From Reticulitermes speratus (Eukaryota > Arthropoda > Insecta > Blattodea > Rhinotermitidae): DNA of 64,000 bases. This document shows, in pieces, positions 46,353-57,530 of this stretch; the stretch's first letter is position 1, and every line of letters starts with the position of its first letter. The stretch spans positions 16,857,936-16,921,935 of the forward strand of contig JAJKFL010000008.1 in NCBI GenBank assembly GCA_021186555.1, in the 5' to 3' direction. The notes under the pieces were generated by a model. That model saw only the letters and a list, made by a program, of their open reading frames with translations, did no database searches and was not told the origin of the DNA. The position numbers and the translations under genes were made by a program.

Positions 46353-49300
46353 GTTTCTTAACTCTGATTTCTATCTACGGCGCTTGGAAGTCTAAATTCT
46401 CAAATAATGCTGTGGAATGCGTGTATTGTAGTACATATCCTGAATGTTTTTATTATATTTCGTAATTTATAAGTAACTGATCACATAAACATTACTGTCT
46501 TCTGTGATCTAAGGCCATGTATTCTTGTACCACTAAATTTTGTACAATTTTTTCTTTTTCTTCGGACATCGGCTTGCAGACTGTACTCTGTCCTACATCA
46601 AATCAGATATCATAGGAGGATGTTCTTTTCAGCAAAATTACGGTCATAATATAGAATGGGTATTAAAAACCCAATACAGACCTTTTACTAAGCTTCTTTC
46701 AAATTAAATTGAGATTTAATATGTAGATTGATCACACGTTGCGCTGTTAATAAAAAGTAAAATAAGACAAAAAACTGTCGCATCGTGTTCTGTATATCAA
46801 AGTAAATAAGGACATAATTCGTGCTTCTGGACCGTGACTGATTGAAAATGTGTGAACAAAACTGCCATAAATCGTTAGCTGTATTCGCTTTACTACATTG
46901 GCATAAAAGGCGGCCTTGGATAATGGCTCCGTTCCCCGGAAGGATTTGGAGTAAATTAAACAGATCTCTCATGCCTCCCAATAAACCTCTTTTCTTTCCT
47001 TAACCTCCACCATTCAGATTATGTGTTTGCATTCTTTTAAGAAAAAAAAAAGAAAAGAAAAGAATAAAATATTCTAGAGGCTTTTAATAGCCGTGGCACT
47101 GTCACGGTTGTTCAGTTGTAGAAGCAGATAAGTGACAAAATTACGAAGTCTTAAGTCTTCAGAGTGCTTCAGTGCGATGGGTTTTAATTTAATCCAGTAT
47201 AATGGCGTAAGTCTACCGCCCTGCTGCACAGTTTTTCTTATCGCATCACCGCGTTCCGTGTACACCATAGAAATTGGTCGGTCAGCCTGCGATTTTGACA
47301 CTGCTTACATTTTGTAAGATTTGTGATTAGTTTTAAACACTAGTGAATAAAACAACTTAGCAAAGATCTTGAGAAGCTGATAGTCGTCACTTAGCCAAGA
47401 AACGTCCCGCTTTCGGAAACACAAAACGTTTTCTCCCGCTCTACATTGGTTCTCCAGTTGACTCTGTCCTGAAACATTGTGTAGTTTTTCCTCTTCATTC
47501 CCCGTCACTCCTCGGAATTTTGTTTTCAGACAGCCCCAGTACATTTATTGCCATAGGGAGAACGAGTTTTCATACTGTGGTTCATTGTGTGGGTGGCCAA
47601 ACTGAGGATAAAAGATAAAGGGGCCTGCAGAACGAGAAACTGCATCCTCATAAGTCAGAATCGTTACAGCTTGAGCCAATTTCCTGTTTGTAATATACTC
47701 GTATGTGTTTACTGGTGGCTATATGGTACTGATTTTCTCGTGTTTTCATTTCATTTTAATTAAATAAACGGTAATTTATTTTATGGGTAAATAAAAAATA
47801 TGAACTTAGAAATTTATATAGGACTTACCTCGTAGAGAAAGGAAAGGTGATATGAAAAGTAAACAGAGAAGCGCGATAATTTCGTACTGACGAGGAGAAG
47901 TTGATTTTCGTAACTGCACTTAACTTTCAATATTTTTCCCGGAAAAAGATCCGTAACAGCAATTGCCTTCACTCTGTTGAAGGTACAAATTTTATTCAAA
48001 GGTTCTCTAATTAGAGTGTGAAAAATGCTCCTTTAAATAATCGTGTACATAAAACAGGTATGTTAAAATGTTACACAGATTTACATAATAGGAACAAAAA
48101 TCTAGCAGGAAACTCCAAATGTGACAATGCCCGTAAGCATTTTTGGAACGACGGAAGAGCTTGCCTTTTGTTGAGTTGTTTTTATTTCATTACCTTAATG
48201 CTGTGTTAATCTTTATCCACTTTCTGCATTTCCCTTAGTCGCAGAAGAAAATTAAGAGCACGGATTCATTTTAATTTTCACTCCCATCTTGACGTAGGTT
48301 TGATTTAATTTGTTTGCAAGTGATTGTTCATTGTCGTTACTGTCTTCTTTAAGCAGTGTCTTATTCCTAAAGGTAAGACAACAACAGGTTAACTGGACGA
48401 GAACCAAGGCACTAATACGTGATATTTATTACTTTAAAATTTCCTTTAATGTCTCCTCATTGAGGAAATTAGCATTTTTTTTTGTATCTAAGTTACTTAT
48501 GTACGTCTTTTCACATCACAGAAGACACTAATCTTTATAATCACAGATTTCTAACCTTAACCTCTTTGATCAGTTGTTCATAAAATTTGTTACGAAATTT
48601 GCAATAAAAAGAGCGTCATTAAATTAGCCAGGAACCATCTATATACACACAGAAGAAATGAAAATAAGGGGTTTGTTATAAAACAGAGCAGCACGTGAGA
48701 AGCAAGCTTAGTGTCCCTTGTGCCACTCTTCCTCTCTCCCTGCACCGATTTATGTTAGCGCAAAGATTAGCCGAATCCTCGTCTCGTGGCATTCATTCTT
48801 TACAATTTCTCCTTCCCCCGCCCCTTTATTTTCCTGAGCCCAACGTTAAGACATAAAGAAGAATTTTGCCATTGCGATAAACTTCCTTTATTTATATAAA
48901 TATAGAAAACTTTTCTTCAAGGCATAGAAGAAGAGAAAACGTAGGATAGGAATAATAAACACTTCTTATTTAAGAGTCTATTAGGACATGGTGTGCGTTT
49001 GCGCTGTGTAATAGCAGTCGTGGCAGTCAATAACAGCAGATAGGGAGCCATTATGCCTGTCTGCTAGAAGAAGCACAATGAATTATTTTAGCACTGGAAT
49101 TCGAGTCTTCAGTGAAGTTATGAATATGCCTAGAATTTTGTGAGTGAGTCTTGCCTTCGATCTCTCAGTATTTCATGGGTTGTATGAAACGTGTTATTTC
49201 GCTTCGCTGGATTCATCCGCGACGTGTGTTAAAGTTCTGCGGTCTCTCGCACCTCCACCCACATTATCACTGAGACATATGACGTGCTACGGACATATCC

Positions 49301-49369
49301 CATTGGATAGCAAAACCCTACACACCTCCACCCTTCTTACCATTGCGAGCGCCGCTACTCATACAGTTG
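46353..49369. other. Unassigned intergenic sequence
   Basis: An A-rich run (AAGAAAAAAAAAAGAAAAG) lies at about 47038-47060. No gene or named element recognised. Confidence 0.45.
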
Positions 49370-49410
49370 CCTGAAGATGGCGATTGAAATGTATGCCGAA
49401 ACTTCGGGAG
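49370..49410 (+). repeat. Hairpin motif with CCGAAACTTCGGG
   Basis: CCTGAAGATGGCGATTG, spacer, TATGCCGAAACTTCGGG, with GGC pairing to GCC. Solo relic of the recurring motif, about 100 bp before a SINE. Confidence 0.5.
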
Positions 49411-49509
49411 AATCTAATACACGACAGAGCTGTGGCTAAATCGTGAAAGCCAATATTACACTGTAGCGCGTATAGTAGGTGTGCCTAATTTAGGAGAAGG
49501 CGGTCGAAT

Positions 49510-49782
49510 TCTGCCTACCTAAAGTTCACCCTAGAACAGGCCATGAAGGCCCAGAGGGGGAGTAGAGGTATAGTTCTACTCTTTCTTTAACCTCGGCGCT
49601 AGATGGGGGTGTGTGGTCAACGCCACGCCCCGGCCGCTTTACCCCCGGGAAAGAGACCCGGTACCCATTGTACAGGAGGCTGGGTAGGCCCCAGGGCCGG
49701 TCTGAATGGGTACGGAAAATCTCGCCCCCACCGGGATTGATCCCCGGACCGTCCAGCCCGTAGCGAGTCGTCTGCGTACCTA
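49510..49782 (-). mobile_element. tRNA-derived SINE, family 2, with target duplication
   Basis: 49522-49770, minus orientation. Blocks match 35772 throughout, including AACAGGCCATGAAGGCCCAG and GCCCCGGCCGCTTTACCCCC. The head ends (minus sense) GACTCGCTACGGGCTGGACG with a B-box-like GGGGATCAATCCCGG. Imperfect 12-bp direct repeats TCTGCCTACCTA and TCTGCGTACCTA flank. Like the 35772 copy, it begins at the same truncated position, without an A box. Confidence 0.92.
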
Positions 49783-50387
49783 GGCATAAGCAAAATGTTT
49801 TATTGCCAGATACAATATTGTGTTATACTGCAATAATATTACCCGCTTTTATTCAGTGAATTTTCTATATTATCCAATAACATTATTTTGATTTTGAATT
49901 ATACGCGGACAAGAGAAAGCAAAAAAAAAAAAATTCGAGGAACGTAATTGCCGAGATTTTCCTAATCCACAGGATAATTTGTGAGGTTTGTGTATAACTC
50001 TGCCCACCTACACTGACTATTTCATTTTTCCAAAATTACATACTCATTTAGCAGAAATTAGGAAGTACGGAATGGGCCTTAAGCCCCTATCTGTGATGTT
50101 AAAGAACATTAATTAACATTACCACCAGAGATAAGAACAATGAATTTCAATGCTTCAGCGAATTCTGTAGCAGGCCTTTATGACTTCACTGCATAAGTTA
50201 TTCCCTCTAGGTGTCCTGCCATGTAACTTCCACCTACAATTTTCTCCAAAATTCCGCTGGCATCTACAGCAAGTAAATTAATTAATTACCTCGTATATTT
50301 CACAAGTCTGGTAATAAGTACTATCTACAACTTCCTTAAAGAAGGTCAAAAAAGTATCATCAGTCACCAAACAAAATTATTACACTA

Positions 50388-50813
50388 AGCTGAAGATTTT
50401 TTTTTTTCGTCCTCTTCTACCTACTCCGGTTTCCCGTTTTAGTGTCGAGGTTTGTAATTTATTTTGATCACACTGAGAGACACCCCACAGTCGGTAGGAC
50501 TCCTCTGGACGAGGGATCGGCTCGTCGCAGAGGCCTCTACCTGACAACACCACTCACAAGAGACAAACATCCATGCCCCGGTGGGATTTTTTTTTTGGCC
50601 TGTCCGGGGTTTTCCCCCTTTGATCCATTTTTTTTGTACTGTTTAAATCCTTTCGTCCTTCATGTCACTTTACGTTCCATACTACCGTCCTTACAACAAA
50701 CACAACACAAACATCCATGCCCCCGGTGGGATTCGAACCCACGATCCTAGCAAGCGAGCGGCCGAAGACCCACGCCTTAGACCGCACGGCCACTGGGATC
50801 GGCAGCTGACGAT
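50388..50813 (-). mobile_element. SINE family 1, interrupted by a nested retro-insertion
   Basis: Minus orientation. T-run at 50398, body to 50588, interruption 50589-50706, then the tRNA-like head to 50803 with an intact B box on the minus strand. Outer direct repeats AGCTGAAGAT and AGCTGACGAT (50388-50397, 50804-50813) date the first insertion. The 3' part next to the T-run (CCTCTTCTACCTACTCCGGT) differs from other family-1 copies, so this may be a subfamily or a tail exchange. Confidence 0.88.
50563..50733 (-). mobile_element. Small retroelement nested in SINE, about 118 bp, with about 26-bp target duplication
   Basis: The SINE segment ACAAACATCCATGCCCC...GGTGGGATT is present on both sides (50563-50588 and 50707-50733) of a 118-bp insert. 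The insert starts with a T-run, continues GGCCTGTCCGGGGTTTTCCC and ends TTACAACAAACACAAC. A T-run next to one target copy is what a minus-oriented, 5'-truncated, A-tailed retroelement would leave. The source element is not recognised. Confidence 0.8.
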
Positions 50814-51010
50814 ATATGCAGCAAATTTCTTAGACACGTTGGTAACTAGCTATATGATTGCACGGCATCAAATCCCAGAAGACACTGGTGATCAAATTAT
50901 TTAAATTTACTTTCAACACAGTGCACACATTTACGAGGGATGTCCAATTAGTAAAGTTACGTAGCCTGTAACATTGTATTAATCACTACTTTCATTTTTT
51001 GGTAGCAGTA

Positions 51011-51300
51011 AGGATAACGTCCAGCCGATCTCAGTGGCTGCGCAGTCTAAGGGGTGGGTCTGCGGCCGCTCGCTTGCTGGGATTGTGGGTTCGAATCCCG
51101 CCGGGGGCATGGATGTCTGTCTCTTGTGAGTGTTGTGTGTTGTCAGGTAGAGGTCTCTGCGACGGGCTGGTCCCTCGTCCAGAGGAGTCCTACCGAGTGT
51201 GGTGTGTCTAAATTGTGTGATCGTGAAGCCTCGAAAAATGAGGCGGCCTAGGCCCCCAAGGGGCTGTCGAGCCATTGGAAAAAAAAAAGGATAACGTCCA
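51011..51300 (+). mobile_element. Young full-length SINE, family 1 (reference copy)
   Basis: 51024-51287, 264 bp. Starts GCCGATCTCAGTGGCTGCGC (A-box region). B box GGTTCGAATCC at 51088-51098; body GTTGTGTGTTGTCAGGTAGA; 3' end GGGGCTGTCGAGCCATTGG followed by about 10 A. A perfect 13-bp target duplication AGGATAACGTCCA lies at 51011-51023 and 51288-51300. The long segment between the boxes suggests a type-II tRNA ancestor (Leu or Ser like). Pol III transcription would be expected from the boxes, with retrotransposition by an unidentified LINE sharing the 3' end. Confidence 0.97.
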
Positions 51301-51959
51301 AAAGATCGTTTGTTTGGATCTAAGAAGCAATGCTTGCGAAGTCACCAGTTTAACTTTAATGAGAAAGTGGAAATGGCTGTTCGTAAATGGTTGCGAATGA
51401 AGGATTCGGATTTCTACCTCGACGTAATTTTTAAAGTCCTACCAAGATGGGACAAATGCATCTTGGTGCTTGGAGATTATATCGTAAATAAAGATACTTC
51501 AGTGCAATAAATGAACTACATTTAACTTCGAAATGTCTTTCTCATTTAATTTTGTGACCTAGGGACCCTTACTTATTCAAACTCCTTTGAAACATAGGCC
51601 TGCTTTCCATTAAACGTTTTTCTATATTCTTTGGACTAGATGTATTGCAGTACGAGATAGTCTGTACAGAACATGTCCGCAAACAGCTATATAAGACCAT
51701 GAGAATGAATCCTTCCAGGCATAATACCTAACTTAATATGCAACGTTAATGTAATGAATTAGAGTCACCGTACTGAACCTGGCTACCAATAAAAATTATT
51801 TGGTTGTATTAACATTTTGAGGGAAAAGTACCTAATTGGAACTTACGACAAATATCCTGAGGGGATTTTCAATTCCTCTTTATTTAACGTCGCATTAGTA
51901 ACTCAGGTTTAGTATAATCAAAAGATAGAACAAAGTTTACTACAGTTTTCGCAAGCTGA
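51301..51959. other. Unassigned intergenic sequence
   Basis: A 66-codon frame at 51310-51510 (GSKKQCLRSHQFNFNEKVEM...KWLRMKD...LPRWDKCI) is reminiscent of the C-terminal end of mariner-type transposases (a Trp/Lys-rich tail after the last catalytic residue), but it is too short to call firmly. Confidence 0.35.
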
Positions 51960-52110
51960 CTGCTGAAGGAACAGCACAGACGGTATAGTATCTGATTACG
52001 GGTTGGAAGGCTGGGCTTCGATTCCCAACAGAAGATATGTTATATTAACCACCAACGTGTCTACACCACATCTGGGAGCCCACAGATTTGCCTTCCCAGC
52101 GGGTAATTGG
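51960..52110 (+). repeat. tRNA-like SINE head, unassigned family
   Basis: GCTGGGCTTCGATTCCCAAC at about 52010-52030 is a B-box-like arm, with a pairing GTTGG...CCAAC. The preceding ACGGTATAGTATCTGATTAC could be an A-box relic. Body follows to CATCTGGGAGCCC. Confidence 0.4.
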
Positions 52111-53142
52111 AGTTCCTTTACGTGATTGTAATGTCGAGATTAAGAACTCATGGTGCTGTGTCTCAATTTCTCCAAACGTCTTTATTGTGTTCTGCCTAAT
52201 TAATCAGACGGGGATATTGACACACGACAGGCAGTCGAAGTCCTTCGGCGCCTTACTTCACACGGTAAATTGGCAAGAATTGCTGTAGAAATTAGATAAT
52301 ATGTGCAGTGTGTCACAGACAAATATATTGGAAAGCTCGGTGGCGCTGCTTGGCTTCGTCATGGCAGAAAAAACGTTCTCAAAGGCGAAGTCTTGTTCTT
52401 CTGTGACGTCGGTAACAGGAAGTAGTGCAAGAACAGTGCTGAGCCGAAATGTCTTCTGTGAAAGGAAGCGTCACTGTTTTTGTGTTAAAGAAGTCATGTT
52501 GCCACTCGCAGGCTGAGGAGTTGGCAAGTCGACACGCACAGCGCACTGTAGCAACTTTATTTTTATCTGTTTTGTGTTTGTTCGTTTATTTGTCTTTTTC
52601 ATTCATTTCATTTTGCTTGTTTGTTTCTTCATTACATGTATATTTCTTTTGTTTGTTTCTATCTGCATCCTAAATTTTCTTTTGTCTTTGTCTTTCTTTG
52701 TTTCTTCCTTCCTTCTATTCTTTCAATCTGTCTGCCCACTCGTCTGTGTTTATCACTCTACTTTTATATCTCCCTTAAGGACAAATTTTGTTTCCATAAG
52801 ATTACTGCTGTCGGCCTATGTGCTTGTTTGTCCCTCCATGTCAGCTTTTAAACCACGTGACTGACTTTCACTAAATTGGGTACGGACGTTCTGCCACTAT
52901 AACACACTCGTACGTCATAGCCTTCTGCTGTGTCTATCTGTCCGTCTGCTCGTCTGAATTTTAATCACTTTTTTGACTTACTCTCCTCTTCAGGGTAAAA
53001 AAGTAAGCTTATATTATATCAACGGGCTCTGTACGTCCTTCCGTTTTAACTTTTGAACCAGTCGACCGATTTTCACGAATTTTGGATTGACATTTATGTC
53101 GTCTACCCTCCTGTGGGATTTTACTCAGCGCAGAATAGTATA
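52111..53142. other. Unassigned intergenic, T-rich tract
   Basis: A pyrimidine/T-rich tract at about 52560-52760 gives several hydrophobic open frames that are composition artefacts. Nothing else recognised. Confidence 0.45.
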
Positions 53143-53205
53143 ATCTCAAAAGACCGCAGATCTCATTTACATAGCGGCAGAAGCCTGAAATCACGACCTT
53201 TATGC
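53143..53205. mobile_element. Fragment of the 14.7-kb palindromic element family
   Basis: CTCAAAAGACCGCAG and GCGGCAGAAGCCTGAAATCA match the right-arm end plus the single-copy tail of the element at 14714-14951. The arms with the hairpin motif are lost or too diverged. Confidence 0.75.
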
Positions 53206-53381
53206 CACTGAGGGAAACCACACTTTTGTACTTTTCAGTTTCTTACATTTGGTAATAAGACGATGGGAGATACGCGAATTTTTGACGTGGGAATGACACC
53301 CGCGCCATCTAATCTAGGTTCACGGAATCGTATGTGATAATAGATCCTGTAAAGTGTGTAACTTTTGTAAAGCCCTTTGGA

Positions 53382-53561
53382 ATGTAAAGCAGAGGTGCAC
53401 AAATTTTCCAAAAATCCAGGGCCACCTCAAATTTCTAGGCACCAGAAGGGGGACATGAAGCAAGTTCCATACTGAAGACCCACAAATATTAAGCGCCAAC
53501 GTATAAAATGTACTCGCCCGGGCGACCTGGCTTCCGGAATTTGTGCACCCCTGGTGTAAAG
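53382..53561 (+). mobile_element. hAT-like MITE, 164 bp, 8-bp target duplication
   Basis: 53390-53553. Left end CAGAGGTGCACAAATTTTCC, right end (reverse complement) CAGGGGTGCACAAATTCCGG. Flanks ATGTAAAG and GTGTAAAG (7 of 8). Internal AATTTCTAGGCACCAGAAGG and CGGGCGACCTGGCTTCC are shared with the other two copies. Confidence 0.9.
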
Positions 53562-55300
53562 CAACAAAATTGTGACTGCATGAATCTGTATGTGCTTTTA
53601 TGTTTGATGGAGATCAGTATTAAACCACTGAAGATAAACATGTGGATTGCATTATGAATATATCCACTTGGTAAACATGACTGTATATCTGATATATGTC
53701 CATTTAATGCTTGAACAATTACAACATGACAACGATGTGATGTTTGAGGTTATGTCCGATATGTAAACATTCAGTAGGCGTAAACTGTGCCTAGATAATT
53801 TCTTCCAAATTATCAAAAATACGGTCATGAATTTGATTAGTTACGACTGTCAGCATTAAAATCTAACGTCACAAAAACTTAATCACATTAAATAAGCGCT
53901 TGAAGTAACATTGTTGAACCATGATCTAAACTAAATACACAGTTTGGTATATACGCTTATATTATCTAAACAATAAATGAACGTCTCTGTATTTTTGTAG
54001 ACCTCAAGACTTATACAAGAACTCATTATTATCTTCTTAACTTTATTTCTTCCTTCTGCAATTTTTATTGTTTATTTTATTTCCCTTTGTAATGTTTTTC
54101 CTTCGTTTATTGCTCAATTTATTTCTTACTCTTTCCCTTCGTTTACCTCTTCTTTCTCTCCTTTTCGTTCCTCTCCTTCCTCCTCTTCTTTCTCTTCTTT
54201 TTCTTCAGCCTCTACGAATTAAACTTTCTAGCTTGCTCCAGTTTAAAATTAACTTCTGATGCTATGAATCTTAGGTACTTGAGTTACGATGCTTGGAAGA
54301 AGGAGCGACCCATCCAGGAAATCATAAGCATAGAAAATAGCGGACATTTATCCATGCCCCGAGTGGGGTTCGAATTCGCGCCCCATTGCTTGATCGTTGG
54401 ACGACTTAATGCGGCTTAGACAGCGCTGCTGCAGGGTTGTTTAGTTCTTTCAAAATTTTGTTCTCACTATACATTGCATGGAAGTTGACGACTTCAAGTT
54501 GCGACGTAAACTGAATACAGTTTATCTCTTTTAATCCGACCTTATAACTAAGGACATAAATTAGGAAAGAAGATAGGAGATGTCTTGAAGCGCCATGTTC
54601 TGTTTTCTCTCCATTTCATTTTGAGAACTATGAACCTCTTTCGCTTGTCTAATTTGCGTTTCCCCGGTGACACAACAAACAATGCAAGCGCCTCGTTACC
54701 AAGTCAATTATTACTTAATTAGTGAAGTAATTAAAGAAAAGCAGCAAAACTGAAGACTCGATTTATTTTACAAAAAAATGGGTAAAGAAAAAAGTCAATT
54801 TGCAGTCAAAGAACTAACAAGCTTCTTCTCACTGTTCCACAGCAACAAATTTGTAAATTAAATTCGGGGCTCTAATCTTTGGAAATTTGGAAGATTCTGA
54901 AAGTATGGTATTGCGGCAAAGGTAACAGAATCTTAATTTCTTTCAAGTGATGTCTGAGATTTCGAGAAAAATTGCGATTTATAGTTAAAAAGCAAATTCC
55001 TTCTTCACGAAACAGCGAATTCTGGAAGCAGAATTCAAGAAGAAACTTTTTTGCTTTGAGCCGTTTAAAACCAATTGATAATTATGTCTACAACTTTCCG
55101 TAATATATATAAACCCTGCATTTTGCCTCAGTGTAATTGTGTGTTTCGTATGATTCAGACAATGAATACCGATCATGTCATGTACAGCATTTTGAAACAG
55201 ACTGTCTTTGTAGTGGAGACGGATTTTGTTGTCTGTAAGGTGTGAAATAAATGTATTATGTATAGGACCATACACTATATATATGCTGTATATATGTATA
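53562..55300. other. Unassigned intergenic, with pyrimidine tract and SINE scrap
   Basis: A pyrimidine tract is at about 54105-54210. At 54348-54430 a CCATGCCCCGAGTGGGGTTC then GAATTCGCGCCCC block resembles the head of SINE family 1 in minus orientation, but is too diverged for boundaries. No gene. Confidence 0.45.
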
Positions 55301-55304
55301 TATA

Positions 55305-55530
55305 TGCATATGCTAATCGTCGGCTCCTGACTGCGGAGACATGAGTTCGTTCCCGGCCAATCCGTACGAAATTTGTGGTGAACAAAGTGGCATCTGGACA
55401 GTTTTCTCTTCGAGTACTTAGGTTTTCTCCTGTCAGTATCATTCCACCAATTTTCCATAATCATCTTCATCTTAGCAATACTCGTGCCTGAAGGAGAAGC
55501 GGGCGAAGCCCGGGAAAGTTCTTGCAAAGC
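55305..55530 (+). mobile_element. tRNA-derived SINE, family 5
   Basis: A tRNA-like head with the B-box-like GAGTTCGTTCCCGGCC near 55350 is followed by a body containing ACAAAGTGGCATCTGGACAG and CCTGTCAGTATCATTCCACC. A copy in opposite orientation is at 62800-63010. In the minus sense this body yields peptide text ENWWNDTDR and LSRCHFVHHK, which I remember seeing often in automated insect and other proteome predictions. That, with the second copy, supports a repeat and not the 180-codon gene (54985-55527) that a frame caller would suggest. Confidence 0.75.
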
Positions 55531-55609
55531 AGTGTTCTTTCGGATTTAGGGGAGGATTCGGCAGAAAAGAACTTTTACATTGTATGTGTATACAAAACGG
55601 AAATAGTAG

Positions 55610-55822
55610 TCCGTAAAGTGGCTAGGCTATAGGCTGAACAGCCAAGAAATCGTGGTTGGATTCCAGGCGGGTACAAGGGATCTGTTCTGCAGAGCGTCCA
55701 GACCGGCTTTCTGGCACCCCAGCGTACTCTTCAATAGGTAATCGATATTTCCTCGGGAGTAAAGCGGCCGGGGCTTGAAGCTAACCACTTACCTCTGTCT
55801 GGTGCTGAGGTAAAAATTCTTG
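55610..55822 (+). mobile_element. tRNA-derived SINE, family 2, diverged
   Basis: Head GTGGCTAGGCTATAGGCTGA, B-box-like GTGGTTGGATTCCAGGCG, then GTCCAGACCGGCTTTCTGGC, AAAGCGGCCGGGGCTTGAAG and a CCTCTGTCTGGTGCTGAGG end. It abuts the hAT MITE at 55832. Confidence 0.8.
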
Positions 55823-55823
55823 A

Positions 55824-55979
55824 AGTTGTACTAGGAGTGCACAAATCCCAGGCGCCAGTCCGCCGTGGCGACGAAATTCTGTACGGTGTTGCCTTAGTAT
55901 GGAATTTGCTTCATGTCACCCTTCAGGCGCCTGCAGTTTTGAGGAGGCTCCTAGAAATTCGCGCACCCCTGACTTACAC
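55824..55979 (-). mobile_element. hAT-like MITE, 140 bp
   Basis: 55832-55971. Ends TAGGAGTGCACAAATCCCAG and (reverse complement) CAGGGGTGCGCGAATTTCTA. On the minus strand the interior GGCGCCTGAAGGGTGACATG matches the other two copies. The flanking 8-mers (AGTTGTAC, ACTTACAC) agree at only 5 of 8. An open frame of 126 codons begins inside it and runs out into unrelated DNA; I do not treat it as a gene. Confidence 0.78.
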
Positions 55980-56860
55980 CTCCAGTCTTCATTACGCTTT
56001 CATGGCATACACAAAGACAGCCTTTCCTTTACATTTCAACGTACACGATAACTTTGTTGAACGTCAGTCATTCTTCGGAGGGTCTAGTATAATTTCCTTT
56101 TCTTTCTGTACACGTCTTCCTTCTCTTCTCCAAAATTCACGACAATTACGGAACGCGGTTTCAGTGATTGGCGTTTACCCCTTTGGTAAACTTTTACGTT
56201 TGAACTGTTCATCTTAGGCGGTGCATAGTCATTTGTTCAGCTCAACGCAGATCCGCACGGCGTACCTTCCAAATGCACGTGCTCACAGTTAATGCTCTAA
56301 GATAAATATTTATGCAAAGATGGAACAACTGTCTCTTTCAGCATTAAATCTAGTAACAGACATCTGTGGGCACAGTCTACAGTGTGTCTGTAAATTTCAA
56401 ACAACCTGTAGGAAGTTTTGCAATGATGAAACTAGCTTGCATTGAGGATTACAGAATACATCGGCTAAAATTAGGCAGATATGATTATAAAATGACATGC
56501 TTTCCATAAGGCATGTCTACTTCAAATGACAGTCACAATTTATCCAAACAATGAGAAAATACTAATTCTGCCAGTACTTCGGGCGACGTCATTCAATTGG
56601 TACATTATTTGTAAATTGGAAAGCTCTCAGTAACCAGGCAATTCAGATTCGATGTAATTTTTAATAGAACCCCGAACTGCGGTATTTGCTTCATTCATGT
56701 GTTGTCCTATTACAATACCCGTACAAGTACTTGTACATAAAAATGTGCCATTCGTATCGATAGCGTATATCAATTAAATTAATTACATGCTGTAAATTCA
56801 GTACGGTAGTTTATCTCTGAATACGTACATACATCATGGCGTGTCCAGTAAAAGACAAAG
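55980..56860. other. Unassigned intergenic sequence
   Basis: Nothing recognised. Confidence 0.5.
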
Positions 56861-56867
56861 TACGGTG

Positions 56868-57137
56868 GGTTGGGATAGCTCAGTCGGTACAGCGACTCGC
56901 CACGGCCTGGACGGTTCGGGGATTGAATCTCGGTGGGGGCGAGATTTCCCGCACCCGTCCAGACCGGCCCTAGGATCCACCCAGCCTGTTGTATAATGGA
57001 TACCGGTCTCTTTCCGGGGGATAAAGAGGCCGGGGCGTGACGACAACACAACTCCATCTAGCGTCGAGGTTGAAGAAAGAGTGGAGCAATACCTGTACTT
57101 CCCTCTAGGCCTTCGTGGCTTGTTCTAGGGTAAAATG
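56868..57137 (+). mobile_element. tRNA-derived SINE, family 2, with complete head
   Basis: The best full copy of the family: GGGATAGCTCAGTCGGTACA (A box with D-arm-like GCTC...CAGC), B-box-like GGGGATTGAATCTCGG, then GTCCAGACCGGCCC, CACCCAGCCTGTTGTATAAT, GAGGCCGGGGCGTGACG, and the tail GGCCTTCGTGGCTTGTTCTA. It shows that the 35772 and 49522 copies start inside the head. Confidence 0.9.
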
Positions 57138-57374
57138 TAGTAGATTCCAGCGAGATGGCGTGTGCTGTAATCTAAACAGAACACATTTGGGGTTCAGTGA
57201 TACATAATATTATTTCTTAGCCGTCTGATCTAAATGCTCAGTTCTCGCTACCAAATTAGTACCACGTTAACAACAGATCACCTTTTCGTTGTATAAACCG
57301 TGTTATGTCAAAGACATGCTTCTGTCAAGTATGCATAACAAACACTTAGTGCTCTTCAGATTACAGTTTTCTTG

Positions 57375-57530
57375 GATGTGATATCTTGTGGCTTGCAAAG
57401 TGGGTGCCGACGTTTCAGAATAACCTGCTGCCTTCGTGAGCATTCTTCTGCCGTCAAGACAGAGAGAACAGTTTTCTCCGAAACGTTGGTAACCTCCTGC
57501 CAAAATACACGGCGTCATATCACATACTAA
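57375..57530. repeat. Degenerate inverted repeat with ACGTTTC/GAAACGT
   Basis: ATGTGATATC...GTGCCGACGTTTCAG (57375-57421) is loosely inverted at 57476-57530 (CTCCGAAACGTTGGTAACC...GTCATATCACAT). Same class as the palindromic elements, older. Confidence 0.6.

Noticed and set aside
52574..52864. Phe/Leu-rich frame resembling a membrane protein
   Set aside because: T-rich low-complexity tract; hydrophobicity follows from base composition.
54985..55527. 180-codon open frame on the minus strand
   Set aside because: Its first third is SINE family 5 sequence, also present at 62800-63010; the rest is AT-rich text without motifs.
55837..56217. 126-codon open frame
   Set aside because: Starts inside a hAT MITE and continues into unrelated flanking DNA.
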